Of a DNA stretch of 45,196 nucleotides, positions 24,737 through 32,678 are shown in pieces. Made by a program: the position numbers and the translations under genes. The notes below the pieces were generated by a model. That model did no database searches, was not told where the DNA came from, and saw only the letters and a list, made by a program, of their open reading frames with translations. The DNA is taken from contig JAFZIL010000079.1 in NCBI GenBank assembly GCA_017554385.1, forward strand, positions 1-45,196, in the 5' to 3' direction. The stretch comes from Prevotella sp. (GTDB lineage Bacteria > Bacteroidota > Bacteroidia > Bacteroidales > Bacteroidaceae). Positions within the stretch are counted from its first letter, which is position 1, and each line of letters begins with the position of its first letter.

Positions 24737-26092
24737 ATGATTACCAAGATATTCAAATCCATCTGCGCAATCTGCGTAATCTGTGGCTTCGTCTCCTGCT
24801 CATCCAGCGAAGACCCGTTCTTCACGGCTGGCGAGGACGACGATCCGCGCATCCTGAACACTGACCTCCCTGAGGGCAGTGCCGGTGAACCTGCTGTGAT
24901 CAAGAACATTGAGCGCACCACTAACTTTACCTATGAGGTGATGGTTACGCCCGTACATTACACTACCGTTACCTGGTTCATCGACGGCCAGCAGGTGGCC
25001 GATGGCCTTACCATCGACGTGCCCGTCCTGGCAGGCGACCACATCCTGCAGATCGTGGCTACCACTGTGAAGGGTAAGAGCACCTCACGTACCTGTAAGC
25101 TTGTTGTTCGCCCTGCTGCCGGTGATCCTGAACTGGCTGGTGACGCTAAGTCGCGCTGGCTCACCATCGGGACGACGAAGACGATTGACTGTGCTAATGT
25201 AGAAAACGTTACAAAGGTGTTCATCGGTGGACAGGAAGCTTCTAATGTGTCCTATGCCAATGGCAAACTCACCTTCGACATTCCTACGATGGAGGAAGGC
25301 GAATACATGGTCAGCATCGAGGACGAATCCGGTATGCGCTATGGTTGTGGCTTGTTCACCGTGAGCAGCGAGGCCTACGTGGATCCGGGTGTGAAGGAGA
25401 CCGTGCTTTGGGAAGGCGATATTGATATCAACTGGGGTACATCTAATGTGACTGTAAGTGCTGAAGCTTTGGCAAACGTGGCCGTGGGTACTACGATTCG
25501 GTTGGTCTACGAGATGATTGAAATGCCCGACGGTTACCACGCCATGCGCATCACCACCCCCTGGTGGGGCGACAATGCCGAGGATCAGGTGGTGGCACAG
25601 TTCGACCTCACCGCAGAGACTCCCAACCCCTTCGAGTTTACCTATACCGAAGCCAACAAGGCTATTGTCGACGAGCGTGGCGGTATGCTGATCGTAGGCT
25701 ACGGCTACAAATTGACCAAGGTACTGGCTGTTGAAAACGTTGCTCCTGCTGAAACAATCGTTTGGCAAGGAAGTGTTGATATCAACTGGGGCGAAAGCAA
25801 TGTGCAGATTTCTGCCGAGGAGATGGCTGCTGTGCCTGTGGGTGCAAAGATCAACATGTACTACGAGATGATTGATATGCCCGACGGTTACCACGCCATG
25901 CGTGTCACCACCCCCTGGTGGGGCGACAATGCCGAGGATCAGGTGGTAGCACAGTTCGACCTCAGCGCTGATACTCCCAACCCCTTCGAGTTTACCTATA
26001 CTGAAGCCAACAAGGCTATTGTCGACGAGCGCGGCGGTATGCTGATTGTAGGCTACGGCTACAAACTGACTAAGGTTACTTACGCAAAGTAA
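24737..26092 (+). CDS. Surface glycan-binding lipoprotein (SusE/F-position) with duplicated C-terminal domain
   Basis: 451 residues. Lipoprotein signal FKSICAICVICGFVSC, then SSSEDPFF and GEDDDP. Two Ig/PKD-like segments follow (~residues 45-125, FTYEVMVTPVHYTTVTWFIDG; ~130-215). Two tandem ~107-residue domains (~223-329 and ~341-447) each contain DINWG, MPDGYHAMR, TTPWWGDNAEDQVVAQFDL, NPFEFTYTEANKAI and GGMLIVGYGYKLTKV. The exposed Trp-Trp-Gly and Tyr residues are the kind that stack on glucose rings. Position after SusD and before GH3 marks it as the locus's surface glycan-binding protein. The binding role is inferred. Confidence 0.85.
   Translation: MITKIFKSICAICVICGFVSCSSSEDPFFTAGEDDDPRILNTDLPEGSAGEPAVIKNIERTTNFTYEVMVTPVHYTTVTWFIDGQQVADGLTIDVPVLAGDHILQIVATTVKGKSTSRTCKLVVRPAAGDPELAGDAKSRWLTIGTTKTIDCANVENVTKVFIGGQEASNVSYANGKLTFDIPTMEEGEYMVSIEDESGMRYGCGLFTVSSEAYVDPGVKETVLWEGDIDINWGTSNVTVSAEALANVAVGTTIRLVYEMIEMPDGYHAMRITTPWWGDNAEDQVVAQFDLTAETPNPFEFTYTEANKAIVDERGGMLIVGYGYKLTKVLAVENVAPAETIVWQGSVDINWGESNVQISAEEMAAVPVGAKINMYYEMIDMPDGYHAMRVTTPWWGDNAEDQVVAQFDLSADTPNPFEFTYTEANKAIVDERGGMLIVGYGYKLTKVTYAK
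24759..24785 (+). repeat. 9-bp tandem repeat in the glycan-binding protein's signal peptide
   Basis: CCATCTGCG, CAATCTGCG, TAATCTGTG encode the same S-I-C-A-I-C-V-I-C core as in SusD. The conserved block extends from the third base of the ATG to about 24786, so the signal sequences are either copied between the genes or independently built on the same repeat. Confidence 0.8.
25403..26077 (+). repeat. Tandem duplication of a 107-codon domain
   Basis: Copy 1 is 25403-25723 and copy 2 is 25757-26077, offset 354 bp. The last ~65 codons are nearly identical in DNA, including silent positions. The first ~40 codons have diverged clearly (EGDIDINWGTSNVTVSAEAL against QGSVDINWGESNVQISAEEM). This suggests gene conversion or an uneven history across the domain. 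Confidence 0.9.
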
Positions 26093-26097
26093 GAAGG

Positions 26098-28527
26098 ATG
26101 AAAAAGGTATTGTTTTTAGGATTGCTGACGCTTCTGGCGGCTTCCTGCAATAGGCAGGAGGCCGCTCAGGGCCGAGATGCCGAAATTGAGGCGCAGGTGG
26201 CCGAGACGCTCAGCAAGCTGACGCTCGAAGAGAAGATCGGTCAGATGATGCAGCTTGTCACCGACCTCTTCGGCACGAACGACGAGCAAGGTGTGTTCCA
26301 CATCGATCCTGCTAAGGCTGATACTCTTTTCTCGAAATACAAGATAGGTTCTATCCTGAACGCTCCGAACACCTGTGCCCCGACGGCAGAGCAGTGGGAG
26401 GAGATTATTGCCGACATCCAGCGGCTCTCGATGGAGCACATCGGCATTCCCTGCCTCTTTGGTCTCGACCAAAACCATGGTTCCACCTATACGCAGGGGG
26501 GTACGCTCTTCCCGCAGAACATCAATGTGGCTGCAACGTTCAATCGCGACATTGCCCGCCGTAGTGCCGAGGCCACTGCCTATGAGACCCGTGCTGTGAG
26601 TGTGCCCTGGACGTTCAGTCCTACCCTTGACCTGGCACGCGACGCCCGCTGGCCCCGCTTCTATGAGAACTTCGGCGAGGACTGTTATGTCAACGCTGAG
26701 ATGGGAGTGGAACAGACGCTTGGCTTCCAGGGCGAGGACCCCAACCACGTAGACCAGCAGCATGTGGCCGTGTCGCTGAAGCACTATATGGGTTACAGCG
26801 TGCCCTGGTCGGGCAAGGACCGTACGCCGGCCTATATCGCTCCTGCCCAGTTGCGTGAGAAGTTCTTTGCCCCCTTCCTTGCTTGTGTCAAGGCGGGTGC
26901 CCACTCTATCATGGTAAACTCGGCATCTGTCAACGGTATGCCCGTTCATGCCAACCGCGAGCTGCTCACCGTTTGGCTGAAGGAGCAGACGGGATGGGAC
27001 GGTGTGCTTATCACCGACTGGGCCGACGTGAACAACCTCTACACCCGCGAGATGGTGGCACGCGACAAGAAGGATGCCCTTCGCATTGCCATTAATGCCG
27101 GTATCGACATGATCATGGAACCCTATAGCGTCGATGCCTGCATCCTGCTGAAGGAGCTGGTAGACGAAGGAAAGATTCCCATGAACCGCATCGACGATGC
27201 CGTGAGCCGCGTGCTCCGTATGAAGTACCGCCTCGACCTCTTCAACCATCCCACGCAGCGTCTGGCCGATTACCCGAAGTTCGGTGGCGAGGAGTTTGCA
27301 CAGCTTGCCCTCGAAGGTGCCGTCGAAAGCATGGTGCTGCTGAAGAATGAAGAATTAAGAATGAAGAATGAAGAATCGGCTGTGCCATTGTTGCCGCTGG
27401 CGAAGGGCAAGAAGATTCTGGTGACTGGTCCCAACGCCAACCAGATGCGCTGTCTGAACGGTGGTTGGAGCTACACGTGGCAGGGCCATCGCACCGACGA
27501 GTTTGCCGGACAGTATAACACCATCTACGAGGCTTTCTGCAATGAGTTCGGACAGGACAACGTGCGTCTCTGTCAGGGCGTGACCTACAACGAGACGGGC
27601 AAATACTGGGAGGAAAGTGCGTGTTGCGGTTTTGCCGCAACAACCGACGGTATCGCTGCCGCAGTGCGTGCCGCACAGGGTGTCGATGTCATCGTGGCCT
27701 GCATCGGTGAGAACAGCTACACCGAGACGCCCGGTAACCTGACCGACCTCACGCTCTCCGAGAACCAGCGCAACCTGGTGAAGGCCCTCGCTAAGACGGG
27801 CAAGCCCATCGTCCTCGTGCTCAACGAGGGCCGTCCGCGCATCATTGCCGACATCGAGCCTCTGGCTCAGGCCGTCATCCACATCATGCTGCCTGGCAAC
27901 TATGGTGGCGACGCACTGGCAGGGCTCGTCTCTGGCCGATATAATTTCTCCGGTCGTCTGCCGTTCACCTATCCCAGTGAGATCAACTCGCTCACCAACT
28001 ACGATTTCAAGAAGAGCGAGGAAACGGGAACGATGGAGGGTGCCTACGACTACAACGCCCGCATCACCCAGCAGTGGGGTTTCGGCCACGGTCTCAGCTA
28101 CACCACTTTCGAATACAGTAACCTGCAAGTCACTGTGCTCGACGGTTTTGCCGTCGAGGGCAAATCGTCCCAAGGGCCGAGCGCTGCCGCCAAGTCCCGC
28201 TTCACCAAGGACGACACCCTCACCATCTCCGTCGATGTCGCCAACACCGGCCAGCGTGCTGGCAAGGAGAGCGTGCTGCTCTTCAGCAGCGACCTCATCG
28301 CCTCGATGGTGCCTGACGGTCGCCGTCTGCGTCGGTTTGAGAAGATTGAGTTGCAGCCCGGTGAGAAGCGCACCGTCACTTTCCAGCTGCCTGCTGCCGA
28401 TCTCGCCTTCGTGGGCTACGACGGTCGCTGGACGCTTGAAGAGGGCGACTTCCTGTTGAGCGTGGGCACATTGACGCACACCGTCAACTGCACCGAGACC
28501 TACATCTGGGATAGCCCTAACCGCTAA
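26098..28527 (+). CDS. GH3 beta-glucosidase lipoprotein
   Basis: 809 residues. The signal ends at LAASC (Cys17), so it is lipidated, probably facing the periplasm or surface. N-terminal TIM barrel: LTLEEKIGQMMQ, GLDQNHGSTYTQGGTLFPQ, ARDARWPRFYENFGED, VSLKHYMGYS, and nucleophile Asp307 in VLITDWADVNN. The second alpha/beta sandwich includes LLKNE, LVTGPNANQM and GENSYTETPG; the C-terminal fibronectin-like domain has SVDVANTGQRAGKE. It releases glucose from beta-glucan oligomers. An insertion KNEELRMKNEES (27343-27377) follows the barrel domain. It starts 5 bp after the binding protein's stop. Confidence 0.94.
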   Translation: MKKVLFLGLLTLLAASCNRQEAAQGRDAEIEAQVAETLSKLTLEEKIGQMMQLVTDLFGTNDEQGVFHIDPAKADTLFSKYKIGSILNAPNTCAPTAEQWEEIIADIQRLSMEHIGIPCLFGLDQNHGSTYTQGGTLFPQNINVAATFNRDIARRSAEATAYETRAVSVPWTFSPTLDLARDARWPRFYENFGEDCYVNAEMGVEQTLGFQGEDPNHVDQQHVAVSLKHYMGYSVPWSGKDRTPAYIAPAQLREKFFAPFLACVKAGAHSIMVNSASVNGMPVHANRELLTVWLKEQTGWDGVLITDWADVNNLYTREMVARDKKDALRIAINAGIDMIMEPYSVDACILLKELVDEGKIPMNRIDDAVSRVLRMKYRLDLFNHPTQRLADYPKFGGEEFAQLALEGAVESMVLLKNEELRMKNEESAVPLLPLAKGKKILVTGPNANQMRCLNGGWSYTWQGHRTDEFAGQYNTIYEAFCNEFGQDNVRLCQGVTYNETGKYWEESACCGFAATTDGIAAAVRAAQGVDVIVACIGENSYTETPGNLTDLTLSENQRNLVKALAKTGKPIVLVLNEGRPRIIADIEPLAQAVIHIMLPGNYGGDALAGLVSGRYNFSGRLPFTYPSEINSLTNYDFKKSEETGTMEGAYDYNARITQQWGFGHGLSYTTFEYSNLQVTVLDGFAVEGKSSQGPSAAAKSRFTKDDTLTISVDVANTGQRAGKESVLLFSSDLIASMVPDGRRLRRFEKIELQPGEKRTVTFQLPAADLAFVGYDGRWTLEEGDFLLSVGTLTHTVNCTETYIWDSPNR
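27343..27377 (+). repeat. Heptamer array inserted in the GH3 reading frame
   Basis: Five 7-bp units (AAGAATG, AAGAATT, AAGAATG, AAGAATG, AAGAATC) encode KNEELRMKNEES between the two catalytic domains. Relatives usually read LLKNE-x-x-LLPL directly, so about 10 residues are extra. 35 bp is not a multiple of three, so flanking bases were adjusted to keep frame. Confidence 0.8.
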
Positions 28528-28536
28528 CCCCAATTT

Positions 28537-28599
28537 GCCTTATAAGTCTCAGAGGCCCCATGAGCCCCATTGGCCTGATAAGCCCCATTTGCCCCATAC
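28537..28599. repeat. 9-bp tandem array after GH3
   Basis: Seven 9-bp units with consensus GCCCCATnn (GCCTTATAA, GTCTCAGAG, GCCCCATGA, GCCCCATTG, GCCTGATAA, GCCCCATTT, GCCCCATAC) occupy most of the GH3-sufB gap, ahead of a terminator-like stem. Confidence 0.75.
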
Positions 28600-28603
28600 T
28601 ATA

Positions 28604-28641
28604 AAAAAAAGGTGGGAAATTTTTGTCTCCCGCCTTTTTTT
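28604..28641 (+). terminator. Stem-loop at the end of the glucan operon
   Basis: A-rich then GGTGGGA (28611-28617) pairs with TCCCGCC (28628-28634, one G-T pair), followed by a seven-T run. The A tract also pairs with the T tract. This is a good intrinsic terminator for the glucan locus and it overlaps the -33 region of the sufB promoter. Confidence 0.7.
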
Positions 28642-28651
28642 CGTACCTTTG
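28623..28651 (+). promoter_or_regulatory. Promoter of sufB
   Basis: TTG at 28623-28625 and TACCTTTG at 28644-28651 with 18 bp between. The predicted start near 28658 is only about 13 bases before the proposed GTG start codon, leaving a very short leader. This supports GTG 28671 rather than any start further upstream. Confidence 0.6.
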
Positions 28652-28670
28652 CAGCCAAATTATAGTAGTT

Positions 28671-30131
28671 GTGGAAACCAGTAGCAATGAATTTGTAAAG
28701 CAAGTGGCCGAGCAGAAGTACGAGTTCGGCTTCACTACCAATGTACATACGGAGATTATCGAGAAGGGTCTGAACGAGGATGTCGTACGGCTCATTTCGG
28801 CCAAGAAGGGCGAGCCCGAGTGGATGCTCGAGTTCCGCCTGAAAGCCTTCCGCTACTGGCAGCAGCAGAAGCAGCCCACGTGGGGCCACGTTCATGTGCC
28901 CCCCATCGACTACCAGGCCATCAGCTACTACGCCGACCCCACGGCAAAGAAAAGTGTGCCCGGCGGTTTTGCCGCCGAGAAAATCGACCCCGAACTCGAG
29001 AAGACTTTCGACAAACTCGGCATCCCCCTTGAGGAGCGCCTTGCCCTCTCTGGCAATACCGCGGTCGATGCCATCATGGACTCCGTCTCGGTGAAGACCA
29101 CCTTCAAGGAGGTGCTCCGCGAAAAGGGCGTTATCTTCTGCTCCATCGGTGAGGCTATCAAGGAGCACGGTGACCTTGTGCGCCAGTACCTCGGTACCGT
29201 CGTTCCCTACAAGGACAACTTCTTTGCCGCGCTCAACAGCGCTGTGTTCAGCGACGGCTCCTTTGTCTATATTCCTCGTGGCGTGCGCTGCCCTATGGAG
29301 CTGAGCAGCTACTTCCGCATCAACGCCCGTAATACCGGACAGTTTGAGCGCACGCTCATCGTGGCCGACGACGACTCCTACGTCTCCTACCTCGAGGGCT
29401 GTACCGCCCCGATGCGCGACGAGAACCAGTTGCATGCCGCCATCGTTGAGATCATTGTCAAGGACCGTGCCGAGGTAAAATACTCCACCGTGCAGAACTG
29501 GTACCCCGGCGACGAGAACGGCCGAGGCGGTGTGCTGAACCTCGTCACCAAGCGTGGCGACCTGCGCGGCGTGGACTCGAAGCTCTCGTGGACGCAGGTC
29601 GAGACCGGTAGTGCCATCACATGGAAGTACCCCTCCTGTATCTTAAGGGGCGACAACAGCACCGCTGAGTTCTATAGCGTCGCTGTGACCAACAACTACC
29701 AGGAGGCCGATACAGGCACGAAGATGATACATATAGGGCGCAACACCAAGTCGACCATCATTTCTAAGGGCATCTCTGCAGGACACTCGCAGAACAGTTA
29801 CCGAGGACTCGTGCGTGCCGCTGCTACTGCCGAGAACGCCCGCAACTACTCCTCCTGCGACTCCCTGCTCTTAGGCAGCCAGTGCGGAGCCCACACCTTC
29901 CCCTATATGGATGTCCACAACCCCACCGCCATCTTCGAGCACGAGGCCACCACCTCGAAGATTTCCGAGAACCAGCTCTTCTACTGTAACCAGCGCGGCA
30001 TACCCACCGAGCAGGCCGTAGGCCTCATTGTCAATGGCTATGCCAAGGACGTGCTGAACAAACTCCCCATGGAGTTTGCCGTCGAGGCACGCAAATTGCT
30101 CAGCGTCTCGCTCGAAGGTACAGTAGGATAG
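28671..30131 (+). CDS. sufB: Fe-S cluster assembly scaffold protein SufB
   Basis: 486 residues from GTG 28671, chosen because upstream codons lie before the predicted transcript start and no ATG is available. SufB is the scaffold of the SufBCD complex. [81 protein letters not shown] with the conserved Cys, and [18 protein letters not shown] match the family throughout. sufC and sufD, normally directly downstream, are absent: the next gene is convergent and begins 1 bp after the stop. The complex would need partners encoded elsewhere. Confidence 0.95.
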   Translation: METSSNEFVKQVAEQKYEFGFTTNVHTEIIEKGLNEDVVRLISAKKGEPEWMLEFRLKAFRYWQQQKQPTWGHVHVPPIDYQAISYYADPTAKKSVPGGFAAEKIDPELEKTFDKLGIPLEERLALSGNTAVDAIMDSVSVKTTFKEVLREKGVIFCSIGEAIKEHGDLVRQYLGTVVPYKDNFFAALNSAVFSDGSFVYIPRGVRCPMELSSYFRINARNTGQFERTLIVADDDSYVSYLEGCTAPMRDENQLHAAIVEIIVKDRAEVKYSTVQNWYPGDENGRGGVLNLVTKRGDLRGVDSKLSWTQVETGSAITWKYPSCILRGDNSTAEFYSVAVTNNYQEADTGTKMIHIGRNTKSTIISKGISAGHSQNSYRGLVRAAATAENARNYSSCDSLLLGSQCGAHTFPYMDVHNPTAIFEHEATTSKISENQLFYCNQRGIPTEQAVGLIVNGYAKDVLNKLPMEFAVEARKLLSVSLEGTVG

Positions 30132-30132
30132 C

Positions 30133-30903
30133 TCAAGAAACCACTCTTTTCATGCGCAGATGGAGCTGATAGAGGGCGGGCAAGAGGATGAAGAGCGAGA
30201 AAATGACGGCGGCACCGACGGTTCGCTGTTGACCACTAAAGATGTCTACAAGGCGTAACGACGGGTCTGGATACATACGGAAAAGCAAATAAGCCACGGT
30301 ATTGTTGGCCCAGTGGTAGGCAATGCCGGGTGCCATGGAGCCTGTGCGCTGGTACATCCATCCGAGGAGCAGACCGATAATAAAGGCATGAGGCATCTGT
30401 GCAGGATTGAAATGTACCAAAGCAAAGAGCAGAGCCGAGACCATAATCATTATCCATTTTCTTTCGGGCTTCCATGCCAGGAGCGAGCGTAGCACGGCAC
30501 CACGGAACACGAGCTCTTCGGCTACCGGTGCCAAAAGGCAGATAACGAAGTAGCCACCGCGATGCATCATGATGTCGCCCAGTTCCTGCTCAACGATGTT
30601 GGGCAGCTCTGGAAGCTGTTCCTGTAGCCACATCGAGGGCACCACGGCTCCTAACGCGGCCACTACGCTCCACGTCAGCACGCCCCAAGGGCGCGACTGC
30701 ATGTACTGGCGTGTGGGCTGTGCCCATCGGGTCATGCAAAAAACAATGATGGTGATGAGTGAGGCTGCGGCTGCAGAGAGTATCTGCATGTCGGTGGTGA
30801 GGGTACCGTCACCGCCCAACAGTCGGCTGGCGGCGATGAAGGCCGTCGACGTGAAAAACTGTATGACGGCAAAGATGATGGTGAAAAGGATAGCGTTGGA
30901 CAT
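30133..30903 (-). CDS. CPBP-family intramembrane metalloprotease
   Basis: 256 residues and about eight hydrophobic segments. The motif PVAEELVFRG (EE at 129-130) is the CPBP/Abi glutamate pair with downstream Arg. A second site HFNPAQMPHAF carries the metal-ligand His and HWANN is the third motif. This inner-membrane family includes CAAX prenyl endopeptidase relatives and bacteriocin self-immunity proteins; the substrate is unknown. It is the last gene of the minus-strand STAS-RelA-ArgB-RibF series, 5 bp after ribF. Its stop is 1 bp from that of sufB with no visible terminator. Confidence 0.88.
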   Translation of the reverse strand: MSNAILFTIIFAVIQFFTSTAFIAASRLLGGDGTLTTDMQILSAAAASLITIIVFCMTRWAQPTRQYMQSRPWGVLTWSVVAALGAVVPSMWLQEQLPELPNIVEQELGDIMMHRGGYFVICLLAPVAEELVFRGAVLRSLLAWKPERKWIMIMVSALLFALVHFNPAQMPHAFIIGLLLGWMYQRTGSMAPGIAYHWANNTVAYLLFRMYPDPSLRLVDIFSGQQRTVGAAVIFSLFILLPALYQLHLRMKRVVS

Positions 30904-30908
30904 GTTTT

Positions 30909-31847
30909 TTATAGGGGGAGTGAAATCCCAGCGACATCCTGCTGCATCTGGCGGATGAGGTCGGCTGGTGAGTCGAAGTGGCGCTCGTCTCGGAGTCGCT
31001 GGAGGAAGCTGACGGTGATGGTCTGTCCGTAGAGGTCACCGTCAAAGTCGAGGATATGTACCTCGAGGGTGGTGCGGTGTCCGTCGAACGTGGGTCGATG
31101 GCCTATGTTCATGACGCCTCGTAAGGGTGACGGATGGTGGGTAGAGGGAGTTATGTGGACGGCGACGGCGTAGACGCCATTGCGGGGGATGATCTTGTAG
31201 GGATGCGAGACCTCGATATTGGCGGTGGGAAAGCCTATCTTACGGCCTATCTGTTCACCGTGGACCACGCTTCCGGTGAGGCTGTAGGGCCGACCGAGAC
31301 AGTTGCGGACGGCTTCGACATCGCCCTCGGCAAGCAGTCGGCGCACGAGCGAGGAGCTGTAGCGCAACGTTCCCTCGGTAAACGCCTCAGCAGCAATCAC
31401 CTCGATGCCCAACTCGCGGCCGTATGCCTGATAGTCGGCAAAGCCCTCGCACTTGGTTTCGCTTTCTGTGGAGCGATGTCCGAAGTGGTTGTCGTAGCCC
31501 GTAAGCAATAGTCGTACACCGAGCTGGTCGCGCAGCACCTGTTCCATGAACTGGCGGGCGGTGAGCTGCGACATGGCTGCATCGAAAGGCAGGAAGACCA
31601 GGCGGTCGATGGCCGTCTGGCGTAGCAGTTCCTCTTTCTCTTCGGGTGTGGAAAGCAGTTGCGGATGCCAGTCAGGACAGAGTACCTGCCGCGGATGGTT
31701 TCCGAAGGTGACAACCATCGAAGCAAGCCCCCGCTGCCTGGCTTCCTCCTTCAGACAGTCTATGAGGAAGCGGTGGCCGCGATGGACACCGTCAAAGAAG
31801 CCGATGGTAGCCGCAAAGCTATGGATATTCTTATTTCTAAACCTCAA
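30909..31847 (-). CDS. ribF: Bifunctional riboflavin kinase / FAD synthetase
   Basis: 312 residues; makes FMN and then FAD. N-terminal FAD synthetase: ATIGFFDGVHRGHRFLI is the nucleotidyltransferase motif, then TFGNHPR and a YSSSLVRRLL segment. C-terminal riboflavin kinase: GRKIGFPTANIE and NGVYAV. No ATG or GTG precedes the conserved start. The only codon after the in-frame TGA (31853-31851) is TTG at 31847, supplied by the adjacent heptamer array. An extra ITPSTHHPSPLRG loop, encoded by a degenerate TCCACCC-like array (about 31116-31152), interrupts the usual AV-x-V...G-x-MNIG segment. Confidence 0.93.
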   Translation of the reverse strand: MRFRNKNIHSFAATIGFFDGVHRGHRFLIDCLKEEARQRGLASMVVTFGNHPRQVLCPDWHPQLLSTPEEKEELLRQTAIDRLVFLPFDAAMSQLTARQFMEQVLRDQLGVRLLLTGYDNHFGHRSTESETKCEGFADYQAYGRELGIEVIAAEAFTEGTLRYSSSLVRRLLAEGDVEAVRNCLGRPYSLTGSVVHGEQIGRKIGFPTANIEVSHPYKIIPRNGVYAVAVHITPSTHHPSPLRGVMNIGHRPTFDGHRTTLEVHILDFDGDLYGQTITVSFLQRLRDERHFDSPADLIRQMQQDVAGISLPL

Positions 31848-31904
31848 ACCTCAAATCTCAAACCTCAAACCTCAAATCTCAAACCTCAAACCTCAAATCT
31901 CAAA
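31842..31904. repeat. TTTGAGG/TTTGAGA heptamer array in the argB-ribF gap
   Basis: Nine 7-bp units; on the transcribed (minus) strand they read TTTGAGG, TTTGAGG, TTTGAGA in a repeating group of three, giving a 21-bp higher-order period. The array contains the argB TGA stop (31902-31900) at one end and the TTG start of ribF (31847-31845) at the other, so it forms the entire gap. Confidence 0.85.
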
Positions 31905-32676
31905 CCTTAATAACCGTTCCGTGCTGGCCGTCGATAGCGGTGGCCAGGGTGATGATGACGCGTGCGACACCGGCATCAACGGCAGCCAGGGCATTCTCAA
32001 TCTTGGGCAGCATGCCACCGGAGATAGTGCCGTCGGCACGGTAACGCTCGAAGTCGGCATGGGTGATGACGGGAATCAGCGAGCTGTCATCATCGGGATT
32101 GCGCAGCACGCCAGCCTTCTCGAACGAGTAGATGAGTGTCACGTCGAAGTCGGGAGCCAAGGCACGGGCCGTCTCCGAAGCCATCGTGTCGGCATTGGTG
32201 TTCAGGATGCAGCCCTGACCGTCGTGGGTCAGCGGTGCGATGACGGGTGTCAGACCGGCACGGATGAGGGCGGCGAGCGTCTTTCCGTCGACGGCATCGA
32301 CATCGCCCACAAAGCCGAAGTCAATGCCATCCTTGAGTGGCCGCTTGTGCGAACGGATGATGTTGCCGTCGGCACCGCAGAGCCCGATGGCGTTGACACC
32401 GAGCGCCTGCAGACGGGCCACCACCTGTTTGTTGACCAGTCCGCCGTAGACCATCGTCACCACCTCGAGCATCGGGCCGTCGGTAATGCGGCGTCCACCC
32501 ACCATCTGGGTCTCTATACCCAGCTGTGCGGCCACCTTCGTGGCACGTCGTCCACCGCCATGGACCAGGATCTTCGGTCCTTCGATGGCAGTAAAGTCAC
32601 GTAACAAAGCGGTGAGCTGTGCTTCGTCCTCGACGATGGCACCGCCCACCTTTACTATGGTTAGTCGTTCTTTCAT
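31900..32676 (-). CDS. argB: Acetylglutamate kinase family (ArgB)
   Basis: 258 residues from ATG 32676. A longer frame to 32832 overlaps the RelA-like gene and is rejected because KERLTIVKVGGAIVED is the normal N-terminus. It phosphorylates N-acylated glutamate, the second step of arginine synthesis; Bacteroidetes are known to use N-succinyl intermediates, so N-succinylglutamate is possible. Motifs: VKVGGAIVE, LVHGGGRRAT, GLCGADGNII, VNTNADTMA-like ILNTNADTMASETA, SGGMLPKI. The start lies 2 bp after the RelA-like stop, suggesting translational coupling. The stop codon is in the heptamer array. Confidence 0.93.
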   Translation of the reverse strand: MKERLTIVKVGGAIVEDEAQLTALLRDFTAIEGPKILVHGGGRRATKVAAQLGIETQMVGGRRITDGPMLEVVTMVYGGLVNKQVVARLQALGVNAIGLCGADGNIIRSHKRPLKDGIDFGFVGDVDAVDGKTLAALIRAGLTPVIAPLTHDGQGCILNTNADTMASETARALAPDFDVTLIYSFEKAGVLRNPDDDSSLIPVITHADFERYRADGTISGGMLPKIENALAAVDAGVARVIITLATAIDGQHGTVIKV

Positions 32677-32678
32677 GA

